Below, piece after piece: positions 1-11,032 of a stretch of 48,658 bases of DNA. Position 1 is the first letter of the stretch, and each line of letters opens with the position of its first letter. The position numbers and the translations under genes were made by a program. Origin of the DNA: Actinomycetota bacterium (GTDB taxonomy: Bacteria > Actinomycetota > Actinomycetes > S36-B12 > UBA5976); assembly GCA_016870575.1 (NCBI GenBank), contig VGBH01000010.1, forward strand, positions 1-48,658, in the 5' to 3' direction. The notes beneath the pieces were generated by a model. It searched no databases. It was not told the origin of the DNA and saw only the letters and a program-made list of their open reading frames with translations.

Positions 1-271
1 TGGCTGGCCAAACATTTTCTTTTTTTAGATTTACGTTGTGTGCCTGGTTTAAGTAAATGGATAACTCAGATCGAAGTTCAACGCAATCTCGATCGGGATA
101 TCTATTTGCGTGGCGCAGTTCAGCAGTAATTAATTGGATAGCTTCACTTATAAACTCATCTTCGTGAGAAAAAGGATTCTCATTGGTATTTAGTCGCACA
201 ACATTAGGAACTTGGGGTGCGCCATATGGCTTGCGATTGATCAAATCGGGTCGAATTGGAAGTTGAGACAT
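1..271 (-). CDS. hisC: Histidinol-phosphate aminotransferase, N-terminal part (runs off left edge)
   Basis: Reverse-strand translation MSQLPIRPDLINRKPYGAPQVPNVVRLNTNENPFSHEDEF...NRYPDRDCVELRSELSIYLNQAHNVNLKKENVWPA matches the HisC N-terminus (PYGAPQ, LNTNENP, RYPDRD). ATG at 271-269 overlaps the hisD TAA (TAATG). Absent from the ORF track because it has no stop in the window. Confidence 0.9.
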   Translation of the reverse strand, partial: MSQLPIRPDLINRKPYGAPQVPNVVRLNTNENPFSHEDEFISEAIQLITAELRHANRYPDRDCVELRSELSIYLNQAHNVNLKKENVWPA

Positions 272-1578
272 TAGATACCCTGATTAAATCTTTGGTAAAT
301 TGCTGCCCAGTGGGCCGGCAGATCCTCACTTAACGCTAAAACTTCAATATCTTGAGCACTACCTGCCAAAGCCCCTTTTGTGTATTCAACTATATTTACT
401 AATTTAAGAAAAGTTTCCACACTCAAGCCAGAAGAGTGGCATGCACAACCACCAGTGGGCAGAACGTGATTAGAACCGGCCAAGTAATCTCCCAGTGAAA
501 CTGGCGTGTAATCTCCAATAAATATCGCGCCAGCGTTTTTGATTTGTTTGGCTATATTTGCGGCATCTCTTGTTTGAATCTCTAGGTGTTCGGCTGCATA
601 TTGATTGGTAACAAAGATTGCATTTTGGAGCGAATCAACAATTATTGCCATAGATTGCAGACCCGATAATGCTGCAATTATTCGGTCTTTGTGTTTGGTT
701 TCACCAACCTGTGTAGCAATCTCTGAGTTAACATTGTCAATTAGTTCCCTACTGGTTGTAATTAAAACTGCGGCGGCAACCACGTCGTGTTCAGCTTGCG
801 ATATTAAGTCTGCAGCTACAAATTTTGGGTTTGCAGTTTCATCAGCCAGTATTACAACTTCAGTTGGCCCGGCTTCAGAATCAATACCAACTTGACCTGC
901 CAGTGCGCGCTTGGCCGCTGTTACATAAATATTTCCAGGACCAGTAATCAAATTCACTCGATTGCAACCAATACCAAACGTGGCCATTGCAATGGCCTGT
1001 GCTCCACCAACTGCATATATCTCTTCTACTCCAAGAAGTCCTGCAGCTGCCAAAATTGGTTTCGCCGGCCAACCATTGTTATCCCGATTAGGCGGACTCA
1101 TAATCATCAAACTTGTAACGCCAGCAACTTGTGCAGGAACAACATTCATCACAACACTGGATGGATAAGCTGCTCTGCCGCCAGGAACATAAAGGCCAAC
1201 GCGCTCAATTGGAATCCACTTGCTAGTTATTTTTCCACCTGAGGTTACCTCAACAATCACCTCGCTGCGTAACTGTTTCTCGCTAACTAATCGAACGCGA
1301 TTTGCTGAATTAATGAGAGCCTCTCTAAACTCTTTTGAAACACTGGAAACTGCACTTTCAATTTCAGCCTTTGGTACACGTAAACCGCGGGGTCGAATTT
1401 GGTCAAATTTTTCGGTCAATGAAAGTATTGTCTTTTCATCACCATCTCGTACCTGATTAATGATCTCTTGAGTTTGCGGCAACACGGCTTCAACGTCAAT
1501 AGCCGAACGTGGCACTGACAATTCAGATAAATTGTTAGTTGGCCAGTTCAGGCCAGACAAGTCCCAGGTACGGAGCAT
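271..1578 (-). CDS. hisD: Histidinol dehydrogenase
   Basis: Full-length 435 aa; GPGNIYVTAAKR, SEAGPTEVVILAD and AGSNHVLPTGG motifs; followed by hisC. Confidence 0.97.
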   Translation of the reverse strand: MLRTWDLSGLNWPTNNLSELSVPRSAIDVEAVLPQTQEIINQVRDGDEKTILSLTEKFDQIRPRGLRVPKAEIESAVSSVSKEFREALINSANRVRLVSEKQLRSEVIVEVTSGGKITSKWIPIERVGLYVPGGRAAYPSSVVMNVVPAQVAGVTSLMIMSPPNRDNNGWPAKPILAAAGLLGVEEIYAVGGAQAIAMATFGIGCNRVNLITGPGNIYVTAAKRALAGQVGIDSEAGPTEVVILADETANPKFVAADLISQAEHDVVAAAVLITTSRELIDNVNSEIATQVGETKHKDRIIAALSGLQSMAIIVDSLQNAIFVTNQYAAEHLEIQTRDAANIAKQIKNAGAIFIGDYTPVSLGDYLAGSNHVLPTGGCACHSSGLSVETFLKLVNIVEYTKGALAGSAQDIEVLALSEDLPAHWAAIYQRFNQGI

Positions 1579-1613
1579 GCCGCGAATTGTAGAAGCCGTA
1601 GGCTAATCTCGTT

Positions 1614-2297
1614 ATGAGTGAACCAGAATTTACGGTAAATGACCCGATATTGCGCATCCCGCTGTTTCCACTTGCAACCGTTTTGGTACCTGGCCTAGTT
1701 ATGCCTTTAGTCTTATTCGAACCAAAATATCTTAAATTAGCTGAGCACTTATCGGACCGAGAAGAGACTGATAGATATTTTGGCATTGTTAAAACTACCC
1801 CAAAACTCATTGGTGCATCTGATATTTCTATAAATACCATTGGAACTGTTGCTCAAGTGCAAAGTTTAGGTTTACGCTCAGATGAAAAATGGGACTTGGT
1901 TGCGGTTGGCGGTAGAAAATTTAAAATACTGGAGATTCATCAAGATATGCCCTACCTAACTGCTGATGTACAAATCTTGCCTGATGAAACTGAGTTGGAT
2001 TCTGCAAACGATTTGATTGTTGAGTCAACAATTGCAACTTTTGACAAATATCGAAGTCTGCTTGGAGTTTCAGTGGCACAGAACAGTGACCTACCTAGTG
2101 ATGCGCAAACCCTGTCCTATCTAATAACTGCAGTTGCTATGTTTAGTCTGGATGAAAAACAAGCGCTACTGGAAACACATTCAACTCACAAAAGGTTATC
2201 TCGGATTAATCGAATACTTACCCGAGAAATATCTTTACTTTCGCAATTGGTTTGTTTTCCAACATTTGAACCGGATTCAAGAATTAGTTTCAACTAA
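1614..2297 (+). CDS. LON peptidase substrate-binding domain protein
   Basis: IPLFPLATVLVPGLVMPLVLFEPKYLKLAEH and FGIV typical of the LON N-terminal domain; no ATPase or protease domain. Confidence 0.85.
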   Translation: MSEPEFTVNDPILRIPLFPLATVLVPGLVMPLVLFEPKYLKLAEHLSDREETDRYFGIVKTTPKLIGASDISINTIGTVAQVQSLGLRSDEKWDLVAVGGRKFKILEIHQDMPYLTADVQILPDETELDSANDLIVESTIATFDKYRSLLGVSVAQNSDLPSDAQTLSYLITAVAMFSLDEKQALLETHSTHKRLSRINRILTREISLLSQLVCFPTFEPDSRISFN

Positions 2298-2931
2298 CTA
2301 AAAATTTAGGTGGCGTGAGGCAACTTGCGCCAAGCAGTTGCTTAAGGTCGCTGTACAAAGCAGGACTTACTGAAACACTAAGCGCTGAATCTAACCGTAA
2401 CGGCGTACTGTGATCGGGATGAAGCACTTCTAACTGCACTTCTGTGGTGCCAGGATGGTTAGCTAAAATCGATTTAAGCTTTTCAACGAGAGGTGCAACA
2501 AGTCTTTGTGCCGGCACGTATAGTCGCAGCGCTCCCACTGGCATTTCTTGAAACTGCGGAACTGATATTTCCAAGACCACAAACTTTGGTGCATCTTCTT
2601 CACGCTTATCAATTCTGCCGCGCACTTGCAGAATTGAATCCGGAGCTAATAGTTGACCATACTGAGAATATGTTTGCGGAAAAACCATTGCATCAATAAC
2701 GCCTTCGAGAGATTCTAGAGTAACAATTGCCCATGATGCACCTTGTTTTGTAACTTTCCGCTGTATTCCTGAAACCATTCCAGCCACAGAAATATTTTTA
2801 TTCTCTGGAACTTCATCGTTTTGTATTTCTGCAATAGAAACATCACTATTTGCAATAAGAACATGCTCTAAGCCAATTAATGGATGGTCGCTAACATATA
2901 AACCTAACATTTCGCGTTCATAATTCAGCAA
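2290..2931 (-). pseudogene. dnaE: DNA polymerase III alpha subunit, C-terminal fragment (out of frame with the upstream part)
   Basis: [25 protein letters not shown] is the conserved DnaE segment following the finger domain; OB-fold-like region after it. The track start is a TTG inside the gene, not a plausible independent start. Confidence 0.85.
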
Positions 2932-5780
2932 TCTGAACTACTCTCCATAATTCCGCCAAATAGGTCATATTGCCCGACCGCTTCAGCTCGTTTCGTGTCA
3001 GTTACCGCATCAACCGCATCTATGTGAATGCTCAGCAGCGCGCGACGTGGGTGATTTAATGAATCAAATGCGCCAGCCTTGATTAGGGATTCAAGAACCT
3101 TTTTATTACATACACTCATTTCAACTTTATCTAGGAAATCTGGAAATGACTCGAATTTTCCTTTCTTTTCCCTAGTGCGAACAATGCTTTCGACCACACC
3201 CTCACCAACATTTCGGATTGCTGATAAACCAAACCGCACTTGCGAACCTATGGTTGTGAAATCTACAAATGATTCGTTAACATCTGGTGGTAGGACACTT
3301 ACACCCATACGTCTGGCTTCATTTAGGTAAACCGCCATTTTGTCTTTATCGTCTTTAATACTGGTAAGCAACGCAGCCATATATTCAGCCGGATAGTTTG
3401 CCTTTAAATATGCCGTCCAGTATGAAACTAGTCCATAGCCTGCTGAATGTGCTTTATTAAAGGCATAGTCACTAAAGGGAACTAGTACTTCCCAAAGTTT
3501 CAAGATCGCTTTTTCGCTAAAGCCTCTTTCCTGCATACCGTTCTTAAACGGCTCAAACTCTTGTTCCAGTTTGTCCTTCTGCTTTTTACCCATGGCGCGT
3601 CTCAATAAATCAGCTGTGCCAAGTGAGTATCCAGCCAATTTTTGCGCAATAGCCATTACCTGTTCCTGGTAAACAATTAAGCCATAGGTTTCATCGAGGA
3701 TTTCGGCTAGGGGTTCTGCAAGTTCGGGATGAATTGGCTTGTTTGGTTCACGACCATTTTTTCGATTTGCATAATCGACATGTGCATTTGCACCCATCGG
3801 ACCAGGACGATAAAGCGCGATTACTGCTGAAATGTCTTCAAAGGAATCTGGTTGCAACAATTTTAACAGTGCACGCATTGGGCCACCATCGAGCTGAAAA
3901 ACCCCAAGGGTTTCGCCACGTGATAGCAATTGATAAGTTTTTAAATCGTCTAGTAAGAGATCTTCTAGCACAATTTCTTCGCCACGATTTCGCTTAATAT
4001 TGGCTAAGCATTCATCAAGCACTGTTAAATTGCGTAATCCAAGAAAGTCCATCTTCAATAACCCAAGAGCTTCACATGCACCCATATCAAATTGAGTGAT
4101 TATGGAACCATCATCTCTGCGCCAAATGGGAATGACATCAAGCAACGGCTCTAGGCTCAATATCACTCCAGCTGCGTGTACACCGGGTTGTCGTTTAAGG
4201 CCTTCAAATCCTCTTGCAGTATCAACAACTCGTTTTACATCTGGATCAACTTCATACAAACTGCGAAATTCTGCAGCCTCTTGATAGCGAGTATGCGTTG
4301 AGTCAAACATTTCTTTTAGGGAAATATCTTTACCCATAATTGGAGCTGGTATCGCCTTGTTTATCCGATCTGAAATTGCATAAGGAACTCCCAAGACTCG
4401 AGCTGAATCCTTAACCGCTGCTTTTGCTTTGATCGTTCCGTAAGTAACAATCTGAGCTACTCGGTCATCACCATATTTATCTGTTGCATATCGAATCATC
4501 TCGGAGCGTCGTCGCTCGTCAAAGTCAATGTCAATATCTGGCATCGAAATGCGCTCGGGATTTAAGAATCTTTCAAAAAGTAAGCCATGTTGAATGGGAT
4601 CTAATTCAGTGATTCCCAAAGCCCAAGAAATTACTGAACCTGCAGCTGAGCCACGACCAGGTCCCACCCGAATTGAATTTGACTTAGCATGGCGAACCAA
4701 ATCTGCAACAACCAAGAAATACCCTGGGAAACCCATCTGGCTTACAACAGAAACTTCATATTTCGCTTGATCAAGATGTTGTTGCGTTGGTTTGCCTTTG
4801 AATCGAGTGTGAAGTCCTGCTTCCACTTGTTTAACCAACCAAGATTCTTCACTTTCGCCAGCAGGTACTGGAAAGCGAGGAAGAAGGTTCTTCCCCTCAT
4901 AAAACTCCACTTTGCATCTTTCATTAACTAATAAAGTATTAGATAAAGCAGATGGATGTTCGCGCCAAACATTTTGCATCTCATCAGCAGTCTTGATATA
5001 AAAATCGCGAGCATCAAATTTAAATCGATTTGGATCGGCAATAGTTGTTCGAGTTCCGATACACAACAGCGCTTCATGGGCATCAGCATCGCTAGCATGT
5101 ACATAATGCGTATCATTTGTAGCTAAAAGTGGTAAATTCAATTCTTTTGCAATCTTCAATAAATCTTCTCTATGCCTTCGCTCAATACCAATTCCGTGAT
5201 CCATTAACTCACAAAAGAAATTGTCTTTACCGAATATCTCTTGCAACTGCGCAGCTGTCGCTTTTGCTTTCTCAAATTTCCCAGCTTGTAACCAGCGATT
5301 AACTTCGCTGCTCGGACATCCAGTTGTTGCAATAAGTCCATTGGAATACCGCTGCAACAACTCCAAATCCATTCTTGGCTTGTAATAGTAACCCTCTAAG
5401 CTAGCTAGTGAAGATAAGCGAAAGAGATTATGCATACCAGCAGTTGTTTCGCTGAGCAGCGTAATGTGGGTGTAAGCGCTACTACCTCTGGTTAAACCTT
5501 CTGCAACATCTTCGACACCCTGAGCACCAAATTCAAATGGTGTTCGATTAGTTCTTCCTTGAGGCGCGAAATATCCCTCAAGACCAATAATGGGATTAAC
5601 GCCCACTGCTTTACATTTTTTATAAAACTCATATGCACCAAAAAGATAGCCATGATCTGTAATTGCAACACCAGGCATTTTTTGACGTGCAATTTCTGCC
5701 GTAAGGTCATCTAATCTGGCAGCTCCATCAAGCATTGAGTACTCGGTGTGCACGTGAAGGTGCACAAACGAGTCACTCAT
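2925..5780 (-). CDS. dnaE: DNA polymerase III alpha subunit, PHP and polymerase domains (main fragment)
   Basis: [22 protein letters not shown] start, [12 protein letters not shown] active site, [10 protein letters not shown]; ends at ...[15 protein letters not shown] before the conserved EREMLGLYVSDHPL. Confidence 0.93.
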   Translation of the reverse strand: MSDSFVHLHVHTEYSMLDGAARLDDLTAEIARQKMPGVAITDHGYLFGAYEFYKKCKAVGVNPIIGLEGYFAPQGRTNRTPFEFGAQGVEDVAEGLTRGSSAYTHITLLSETTAGMHNLFRLSSLASLEGYYYKPRMDLELLQRYSNGLIATTGCPSSEVNRWLQAGKFEKAKATAAQLQEIFGKDNFFCELMDHGIGIERRHREDLLKIAKELNLPLLATNDTHYVHASDADAHEALLCIGTRTTIADPNRFKFDARDFYIKTADEMQNVWREHPSALSNTLLVNERCKVEFYEGKNLLPRFPVPAGESEESWLVKQVEAGLHTRFKGKPTQQHLDQAKYEVSVVSQMGFPGYFLVVADLVRHAKSNSIRVGPGRGSAAGSVISWALGITELDPIQHGLLFERFLNPERISMPDIDIDFDERRRSEMIRYATDKYGDDRVAQIVTYGTIKAKAAVKDSARVLGVPYAISDRINKAIPAPIMGKDISLKEMFDSTHTRYQEAAEFRSLYEVDPDVKRVVDTARGFEGLKRQPGVHAAGVILSLEPLLDVIPIWRRDDGSIITQFDMGACEALGLLKMDFLGLRNLTVLDECLANIKRNRGEEIVLEDLLLDDLKTYQLLSRGETLGVFQLDGGPMRALLKLLQPDSFEDISAVIALYRPGPMGANAHVDYANRKNGREPNKPIHPELAEPLAEILDETYGLIVYQEQVMAIAQKLAGYSLGTADLLRRAMGKKQKDKLEQEFEPFKNGMQERGFSEKAILKLWEVLVPFSDYAFNKAHSAGYGLVSYWTAYLKANYPAEYMAALLTSIKDDKDKMAVYLNEARRMGVSVLPPDVNESFVDFTTIGSQVRFGLSAIRNVGEGVVESIVRTREKKGKFESFPDFLDKVEMSVCNKKVLESLIKAGAFDSLNHPRRALLSIHIDAVDAVTDTKRAEAVGQYDLFGGIMESSSDC

Positions 5781-5851
5781 AATTTCGCTCCCATCTATTC
5801 CGACTTGCTACTTTAATGAACGCACCTACATTCCGCAGGTTAAGCGCTGAT

Positions 5852-6781
5852 TTAGACCAGCACGTCGCTAAGTAATTCTTGCGCGTGTACCAGGTCTTGC
5901 GGTAACTCAGCCTTAAAATACATTTTTTCGCCCGAGCTTGGATGGATAAAACCAAGTTCAGCGGCATGTAGCCATTGTCGCTTTAGGTTGAGCTTGTCCG
6001 CCAGTGTTGGATCCGCACCATAAGTTAAATCGCCAACGCACGGATGTCTAACTGCTGCCAGGTGCACACGAATTTGATGTGTCCTGCCAGTTTCCAACTC
6101 TATTCGCAAGAGTGAGGCGTATCGATACATTTCAAGAGTGTCGTAATGCGTAATGCTTGGCCTCCCGCCAGCAACTACAGCAAATCGATAGTCAGCTCCT
6201 GGATGCCGTCCGATAGGAGCATCGATTGTTCCGTTTGCGGGATCTGGATAACCTTGAACGATAGCTAAATAGATCTTCTTAACAGTTCGATCTCTAAACT
6301 GCTGTTTCAAATGACTATAAGCAATTTCACTTTTAGCAATTATCATAACTCCGCTGGTGCCTACGTCTAATCTCTGCACAATTCCTTGCCGTTCCGCAGC
6401 ACCACTTGTCGAAATGCGTTGTCCTTGTTGAGTCAATCTTGAAATCACGTTGGGACCGCTCCAACCAACAGATGAATGTGCTGCAACTCCAGCAGGTTTA
6501 TTGATAACTACTAAATCTTGATCTTCATAAAGAATCGGAATCTCAATTTCATAATCTGCGGCCAATAGTTCAGGTTCTGCATCAGATGCGGGTAGTTCAG
6601 AGACTTTAATTTTGTCTGCAAAACTAACTCGATAGCTTCTTGCAGCCTCTCGTGAATTTACATGGACACAGTTTGCATCAATTAACTCAGATGCGCTGGT
6701 TCTAGATATTTTCATTAAATGTGCAAGTGCTACATCAAGCCGCTCTCCTGCCAACTCTTGATTAACTACAAAATCACTCAC
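5852..6781 (-). CDS. rluD: RluD-family 23S rRNA pseudouridine synthase
   Basis: VQRLDVGTSGVMIIAKS, GRTHQIRVHLA, N-terminal S4-like region. Confidence 0.92.
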   Translation of the reverse strand: MSDFVVNQELAGERLDVALAHLMKISRTSASELIDANCVHVNSREAARSYRVSFADKIKVSELPASDAEPELLAADYEIEIPILYEDQDLVVINKPAGVAAHSSVGWSGPNVISRLTQQGQRISTSGAAERQGIVQRLDVGTSGVMIIAKSEIAYSHLKQQFRDRTVKKIYLAIVQGYPDPANGTIDAPIGRHPGADYRFAVVAGGRPSITHYDTLEMYRYASLLRIELETGRTHQIRVHLAAVRHPCVGDLTYGADPTLADKLNLKRQWLHAAELGFIHPSSGEKMYFKAELPQDLVHAQELLSDVLV

Positions 6782-7283
6782 TGACGTTTCTTCCTTCTGG
6801 GATTCGTTTAGTCAGGGTAACAAATATTAAAGTGATTGCTGCAAAGGTAATGCAAATATCTGCGAAATTAAAAACTGGAAATCTACCAATTGATATGAAA
6901 TCAACTACATATCCTCTTAAAGGACCAGGTGGTTGGATAATTCGATCAATTAAGTTACCAGCTGCACCAGCTAAAAGTAACGAAATTGCAGTAGCCCAGA
7001 TTGGATCTCCAATTTTTCTGCTCCACCTAAGTAAGCCAATAACCACTGCCACTGCAATAACTGAAATTAGAACTGTCATGTTTGATCCGAACCCGAAAGC
7101 AGCCCCAGTGTTCGCAACGAAGACGAATTGAAATGTATTGGCGATCATCTGATCAGTTAATGGTCCGATCAAAACTATAGGTTCAGAATCTTTCAGTTGA
7201 TAAAGTACCCAAGTTTTTAAAACTTGATCAATAGCAATTAAAATAACAGCCGCGCTGTAAATTCGCGCGGCATAAGATTTCAC
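6774..7283 (-). CDS. lspA: Lipoprotein signal peptidase II
   Basis: NTGAAFGFGS, AGAAGNLIDRI, VVDFISIGRFPVFNFADI motifs with catalytic Asp pair. Confidence 0.95.
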   Translation of the reverse strand: MKSYAARIYSAAVILIAIDQVLKTWVLYQLKDSEPIVLIGPLTDQMIANTFQFVFVANTGAAFGFGSNMTVLISVIAVAVVIGLLRWSRKIGDPIWATAISLLLAGAAGNLIDRIIQPPGPLRGYVVDFISIGRFPVFNFADICITFAAITLIFVTLTKRIPEGRNVSE

Positions 7284-7691
7284 TTAAGCCTGCGCCTCTT
7301 CGGCTCGCTTGCAATCAACACATTGAGTTGCTCTTGGATATGCCAGCAGTCTTGCCTTACCAATTGGCTGTTTGCAATCATCACAGATTCCATATTCACC
7401 GCGCTCATGTCGAGAGATAGCATCTTGAACTTGCATAATCTGCTCTTTACAGTTTTCAATGATTCCGAGTTGATATTCGCGCTCCACCATGTATGAGCCA
7501 GCTTCAGCCTGATCATCACTGGTGTCACCCATTCCAGCAGCGATTGCTGCAGCTTGCTGTTCGGCTGCAGCCATTTCCTCGGTAAGCTCAGTTAAATCTG
7601 CCGCAAGGGCTGTCTTAACAGACTCAACATCCTTTTCGCTCCAGGCCCGCTCGCCTTTGCGAGTTGGCAGCGCGTTTGGGTCTTTAGCCAT
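7284..7691 (-). CDS. TraR/DksA-type zinc-finger protein
   Basis: YGICDDCKQPIGKARLLAYPRATQCVDCK zinc finger; start placed at ATG 7691 (MAKDPNALPTRKGE) rather than the 7760 track start. Confidence 0.85.
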   Translation of the reverse strand: MAKDPNALPTRKGERAWSEKDVESVKTALAADLTELTEEMAAAEQQAAAIAAGMGDTSDDQAEAGSYMVEREYQLGIIENCKEQIMQVQDAISRHERGEYGICDDCKQPIGKARLLAYPRATQCVDCKRAEEAQA

Positions 7692-7891
7692 GACTGCCTC
7701 CAGTTTTAAGTAGCGCCGTACTTTACTTCCCCGAACTGTCACTGGCTCAGGGTTCTCCAAAATCCGTAATTCAGGTGATTGTCGCTAAGTGCTACCGCAA
7801 AAACCAGACCTGGCGCAAGTGTCACTGTGAATCCGCCAACCATTCCGGCCTCAGCGGTATCGTGTACCCCGAAGATTATTTTTGGAGCCCA

Positions 7892-10800
7892 GTGTCGAAT
7901 TACCGAGAAATCCCATCAAGGGTTGATTTACCTAAGCTAGAAGAGCAGGTGCTCGCGACTTGGCGTGAATCCAAAACTTTTGAGATGACTATGCAGCAAT
8001 CAGCTGGTAAACCAAACTGGGTCTTTTATGAGGGTCCGCCTACCGCTAACGGAATGCCTGGCGCACATCACGTTGAAGCAAGAACATTCAAAGACATATT
8101 TCCCCGATACCGGACTATGAAGGGTTTCAATGTTGAACGTAGAGCTGGATGGGATTGTCACGGGTTACCAGTTGAGATAGAAGTTGAAAAAGAACTTAAA
8201 TTCAACGGCAAAAAAGATATTGAAGCATTTGGAATTGCAGAATTCAATGCCAAGTGCAGACAATCGGTGTTAAAGCATGTTGATGCCTTCACCCAAATGA
8301 CTGAACGAATGGGATATTGGGTTGATGTTGACAATGCATATTGGACAATGGATGCCAGTTATATTGAATCTGTTTGGTGGTCACTCAAGCAAATTCATAG
8401 TAAAGGTTTACTAGTAGAAGATTATCGAGTAAGTCCATATTGCCCCAGGTGTGGCACTGGACTATCAGATCACGAGTTAGCACAGGGTTATCGAGATGTA
8501 ATTGATGCGTCAGCTTATGTTCGTATGCCTTTAACTTCAGGTCCGTTGGTTGCAAAATATCCAAACTTAACTTTGATTGTTTGGACTACAACTCCTTGGA
8601 CCCTGGTTTCGAACACAGCATGTGCAGTCGGAAATGACCTCAAATATAGCATCGTTCAGGTTGAGGAAGAAACATTTATTGCAGCTACAGAATTGGTTTC
8701 TACCGTACTAGGTGAATCTGCAAAAGTGATTGAAGAAATATCAGGATCAGAAATTGTTGGACATAGCTATCTACGTCCATTTGATTGGATTAGTTTTGCT
8801 GAGTTTGATTCTCCATATCTGCATACTGTCTTGCATGCAGATTTTGTTACTACTGCCGATGGGTCTGGAATAGTGCACGAAGCACCCGCTTTTGGTGCTG
8901 AAGATCTAGAATTATGTCGACCACTGGGTTTACCAGTAGTAAACCCAGTTAATCCAGATGGCAAGTTTTCCTCAGAAGTACCAATCGTTGGTGGAGTATT
9001 TTTTAAAGATGCAGACAAACTGATTTTGGACGAACTAAAATCAAGAAATCTACTTTGGCAACAAACTGACTATCCGCACCCATATCCGCACTGTTGGCGT
9101 TGCAGCACCAGGTTAATTTATTATGCTCAACCAAGTTGGTACATCCGAACAACTGCAATCAAAGAACAGTTGCTTGAGCAAAATGAAAAAACAAATTGGT
9201 TTCCAAACAACATTAAATGGGGTAGATATGGAGATTGGTTAAATAACAATATCGACTGGGCCCTTTCTCGAAACCGCTATTGGGGAACTCCGCTGCCGAT
9301 TTGGCGGTGCGAAAACGGTCATCAAACAGTGATTGAATCGCGAGCAGAGTTGTCCCGGCTAACGGGGTCTGATTTATCTAAATTAGATCCACACCGACCA
9401 TTTATTGATGAGATTTCTTTTCCATGTCCAATCTGTGCTGAACTGGCACAACGTGTTCCCGAAGTAATTGACGTTTGGTATGACTCAGGCGCTATGCCCT
9501 TTGCGCAATGGGGAGCTCCTCACCAAAACGATTTGGAGTTTAAGTCCAACTATCCCGCTGATTACATCTGTGAAGCTATTGATCAAACTCGAGGCTGGTT
9601 TTACTCCCAAATGGCAATTGGCACTCTGCTCTTTAACCAATCTTCATTTAAGAATGTAGTGTGTTTGGGACATATCCAAGATGAATCCGGTCGCAAAATG
9701 AGCAAGAGTCTGGGTAATGTTTTAGATCCAATGGACTTAATGAATAGCCATGGCGCTGATGCACTCCGTTGGTTTATGTTGGCTTCAGGATCTCCATGGC
9801 AAGCTAGACGTTTGGGTCATTCCACCTTACAAGAAATTGTGCGTAAGAATCTACTTACCTACTGGGCAACCGCATCATTTCAAGCACTATATGGTCGAAT
9901 CGCCAACTTTGATTACCAAACTGCACCTGATGTCAATCAACGCCCACTTATTGATAGGTGGCTCGTTAGCCAAACACACAAACTAGCCCGCGATGTGGAT
10001 ACCGCACTAGATCAATTTGACACTCAACGCGGTGGCAAAATTATTGCCGAGTTTATTGATGATTTGAGTAACTGGTATGTCAGACGCAATCGCCGTCGAT
10101 TTTGGGATGGCGATCTTGCTGCTTTGGCCACTTTGCATGAATCGCTTCGAATCTTAACCTTAGTAATGGCGCCTTTTACCCCGTTTATAAATGAGAGAAT
10201 TTGGCAGGATTTGTTTGTCACAACAACGGATATGGAAACTTCCTCAGTTCATTTAGCAAGTTGGCCTGAATTTAATTCTGAATTCATTGATGAAAATTTA
10301 TCGAACCAAATGAACACCGTAAGAAAAGTTGTAGAACTTGGCCGCACTGCTCGCGCAGAATCAAAAACAAAGACTAGGCAACCACTCGCGCAAGCTATGG
10401 TTTCAAGTAGTGCATGGAATTTGTTAACAGATGAATTAAGAGAACAAATCGCAGCTGAATTGAATGTCAAAAAGTTAACAGAAATTAGCGGCGAAAAGCA
10501 ACTTGTAACTTGGACTGTAAAGGCAAACTTCAAACAACTGGGTTCAAAATTCGGTGCAAAAACTCAAAGCATTGCAACAGCGATTAGTGCAGTTCCACCA
10601 CTAGATATTGTTCAGCAACTCCGCATTAGCAATAGTTTCACTTTACAAGTAAACGGAGAAGAAATTTCCCTAGATTCCTCTGATCTAGTATTAACAGAAA
10701 CCCCAAGCACTGGCTGGGCAGTTGCAAGTTCTGATGGCATATCAGTAGCACTTGATTTAGATTTAACTCGAGATTTGATTGATGAAGGATTGATTAGAGA

Positions 10801-11032
10801 AGTTATTAGGCTTGTTCAAGATACTCGTAAGTCGTTGGGATTTGAAGTCACCAATAGAATAGAAATGAGTTATTCAGCACCAGAAGAATTAGCCAACGCG
10901 ATCGAGACTTACAAAACCTTGATTTCGAACGAAGTGCTGGCAGTTGAGATAACCTTGATGAAATCTACTGTCCAATCCCCAAGTGCGGTAGATGACGAAT
11001 TAAAACTCCAAATTTGGTTAAGTTTGGCTTAA
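7892..11032 (+). CDS. ileS: Isoleucyl-tRNA synthetase
   Basis: GPPTANGMPGAHH (HIGH-type), KMSKSLGN (KMSKS), VEIEVEKEL. Track start 7775 adds 39 residues with no family resemblance; in-frame GTG at 7892 is a better start. Confidence 0.93.
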   Translation: MSNYREIPSRVDLPKLEEQVLATWRESKTFEMTMQQSAGKPNWVFYEGPPTANGMPGAHHVEARTFKDIFPRYRTMKGFNVERRAGWDCHGLPVEIEVEKELKFNGKKDIEAFGIAEFNAKCRQSVLKHVDAFTQMTERMGYWVDVDNAYWTMDASYIESVWWSLKQIHSKGLLVEDYRVSPYCPRCGTGLSDHELAQGYRDVIDASAYVRMPLTSGPLVAKYPNLTLIVWTTTPWTLVSNTACAVGNDLKYSIVQVEEETFIAATELVSTVLGESAKVIEEISGSEIVGHSYLRPFDWISFAEFDSPYLHTVLHADFVTTADGSGIVHEAPAFGAEDLELCRPLGLPVVNPVNPDGKFSSEVPIVGGVFFKDADKLILDELKSRNLLWQQTDYPHPYPHCWRCSTRLIYYAQPSWYIRTTAIKEQLLEQNEKTNWFPNNIKWGRYGDWLNNNIDWALSRNRYWGTPLPIWRCENGHQTVIESRAELSRLTGSDLSKLDPHRPFIDEISFPCPICAELAQRVPEVIDVWYDSGAMPFAQWGAPHQNDLEFKSNYPADYICEAIDQTRGWFYSQMAIGTLLFNQSSFKNVVCLGHIQDESGRKMSKSLGNVLDPMDLMNSHGADALRWFMLASGSPWQARRLGHSTLQEIVRKNLLTYWATASFQALYGRIANFDYQTAPDVNQRPLIDRWLVSQTHKLARDVDTALDQFDTQRGGKIIAEFIDDLSNWYVRRNRRRFWDGDLAALATLHESLRILTLVMAPFTPFINERIWQDLFVTTTDMETSSVHLASWPEFNSEFIDENLSNQMNTVRKVVELGRTARAESKTKTRQPLAQAMVSSSAWNLLTDELREQIAAELNVKKLTEISGEKQLVTWTVKANFKQLGSKFGAKTQSIATAISAVPPLDIVQQLRISNSFTLQVNGEEISLDSSDLVLTETPSTGWAVASSDGISVALDLDLTRDLIDEGLIREVIRLVQDTRKSLGFEVTNRIEMSYSAPEELANAIETYKTLISNEVLAVEITLMKSTVQSPSAVDDELKLQIWLSLA

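Noticed and set aside
605-1456. Plus-strand ORFs of 60-116 aa inside hisD (605-895, 892-1242, 962-1168, 1220-1456)
   Set aside because: Antisense shadows of a clearly conserved gene; no family motifs, no consistent RBS.
2915-2945. Programmed -1 frameshifting in dnaE like dnaX
   Set aside because: No slippery heptamer or A/T run in the short frame overlap, and no SD-like stimulator spotted. A deletion is simpler.
2290-5780. Split-intein dnaE
   Set aside because: No intein N- or C-terminal motifs (CLxxGT, HNC) at the break and the halves are adjacent and overlapping.
7760-7892. Possible T-box leader upstream of ileS
   Set aside because: Actinobacterial ileS genes often have T-boxes, but I cannot find the TGGNACCGCG-type T-box sequence here. 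The upstream residues of the tracked ORF look non-coding, but I cannot assign a riboswitch.
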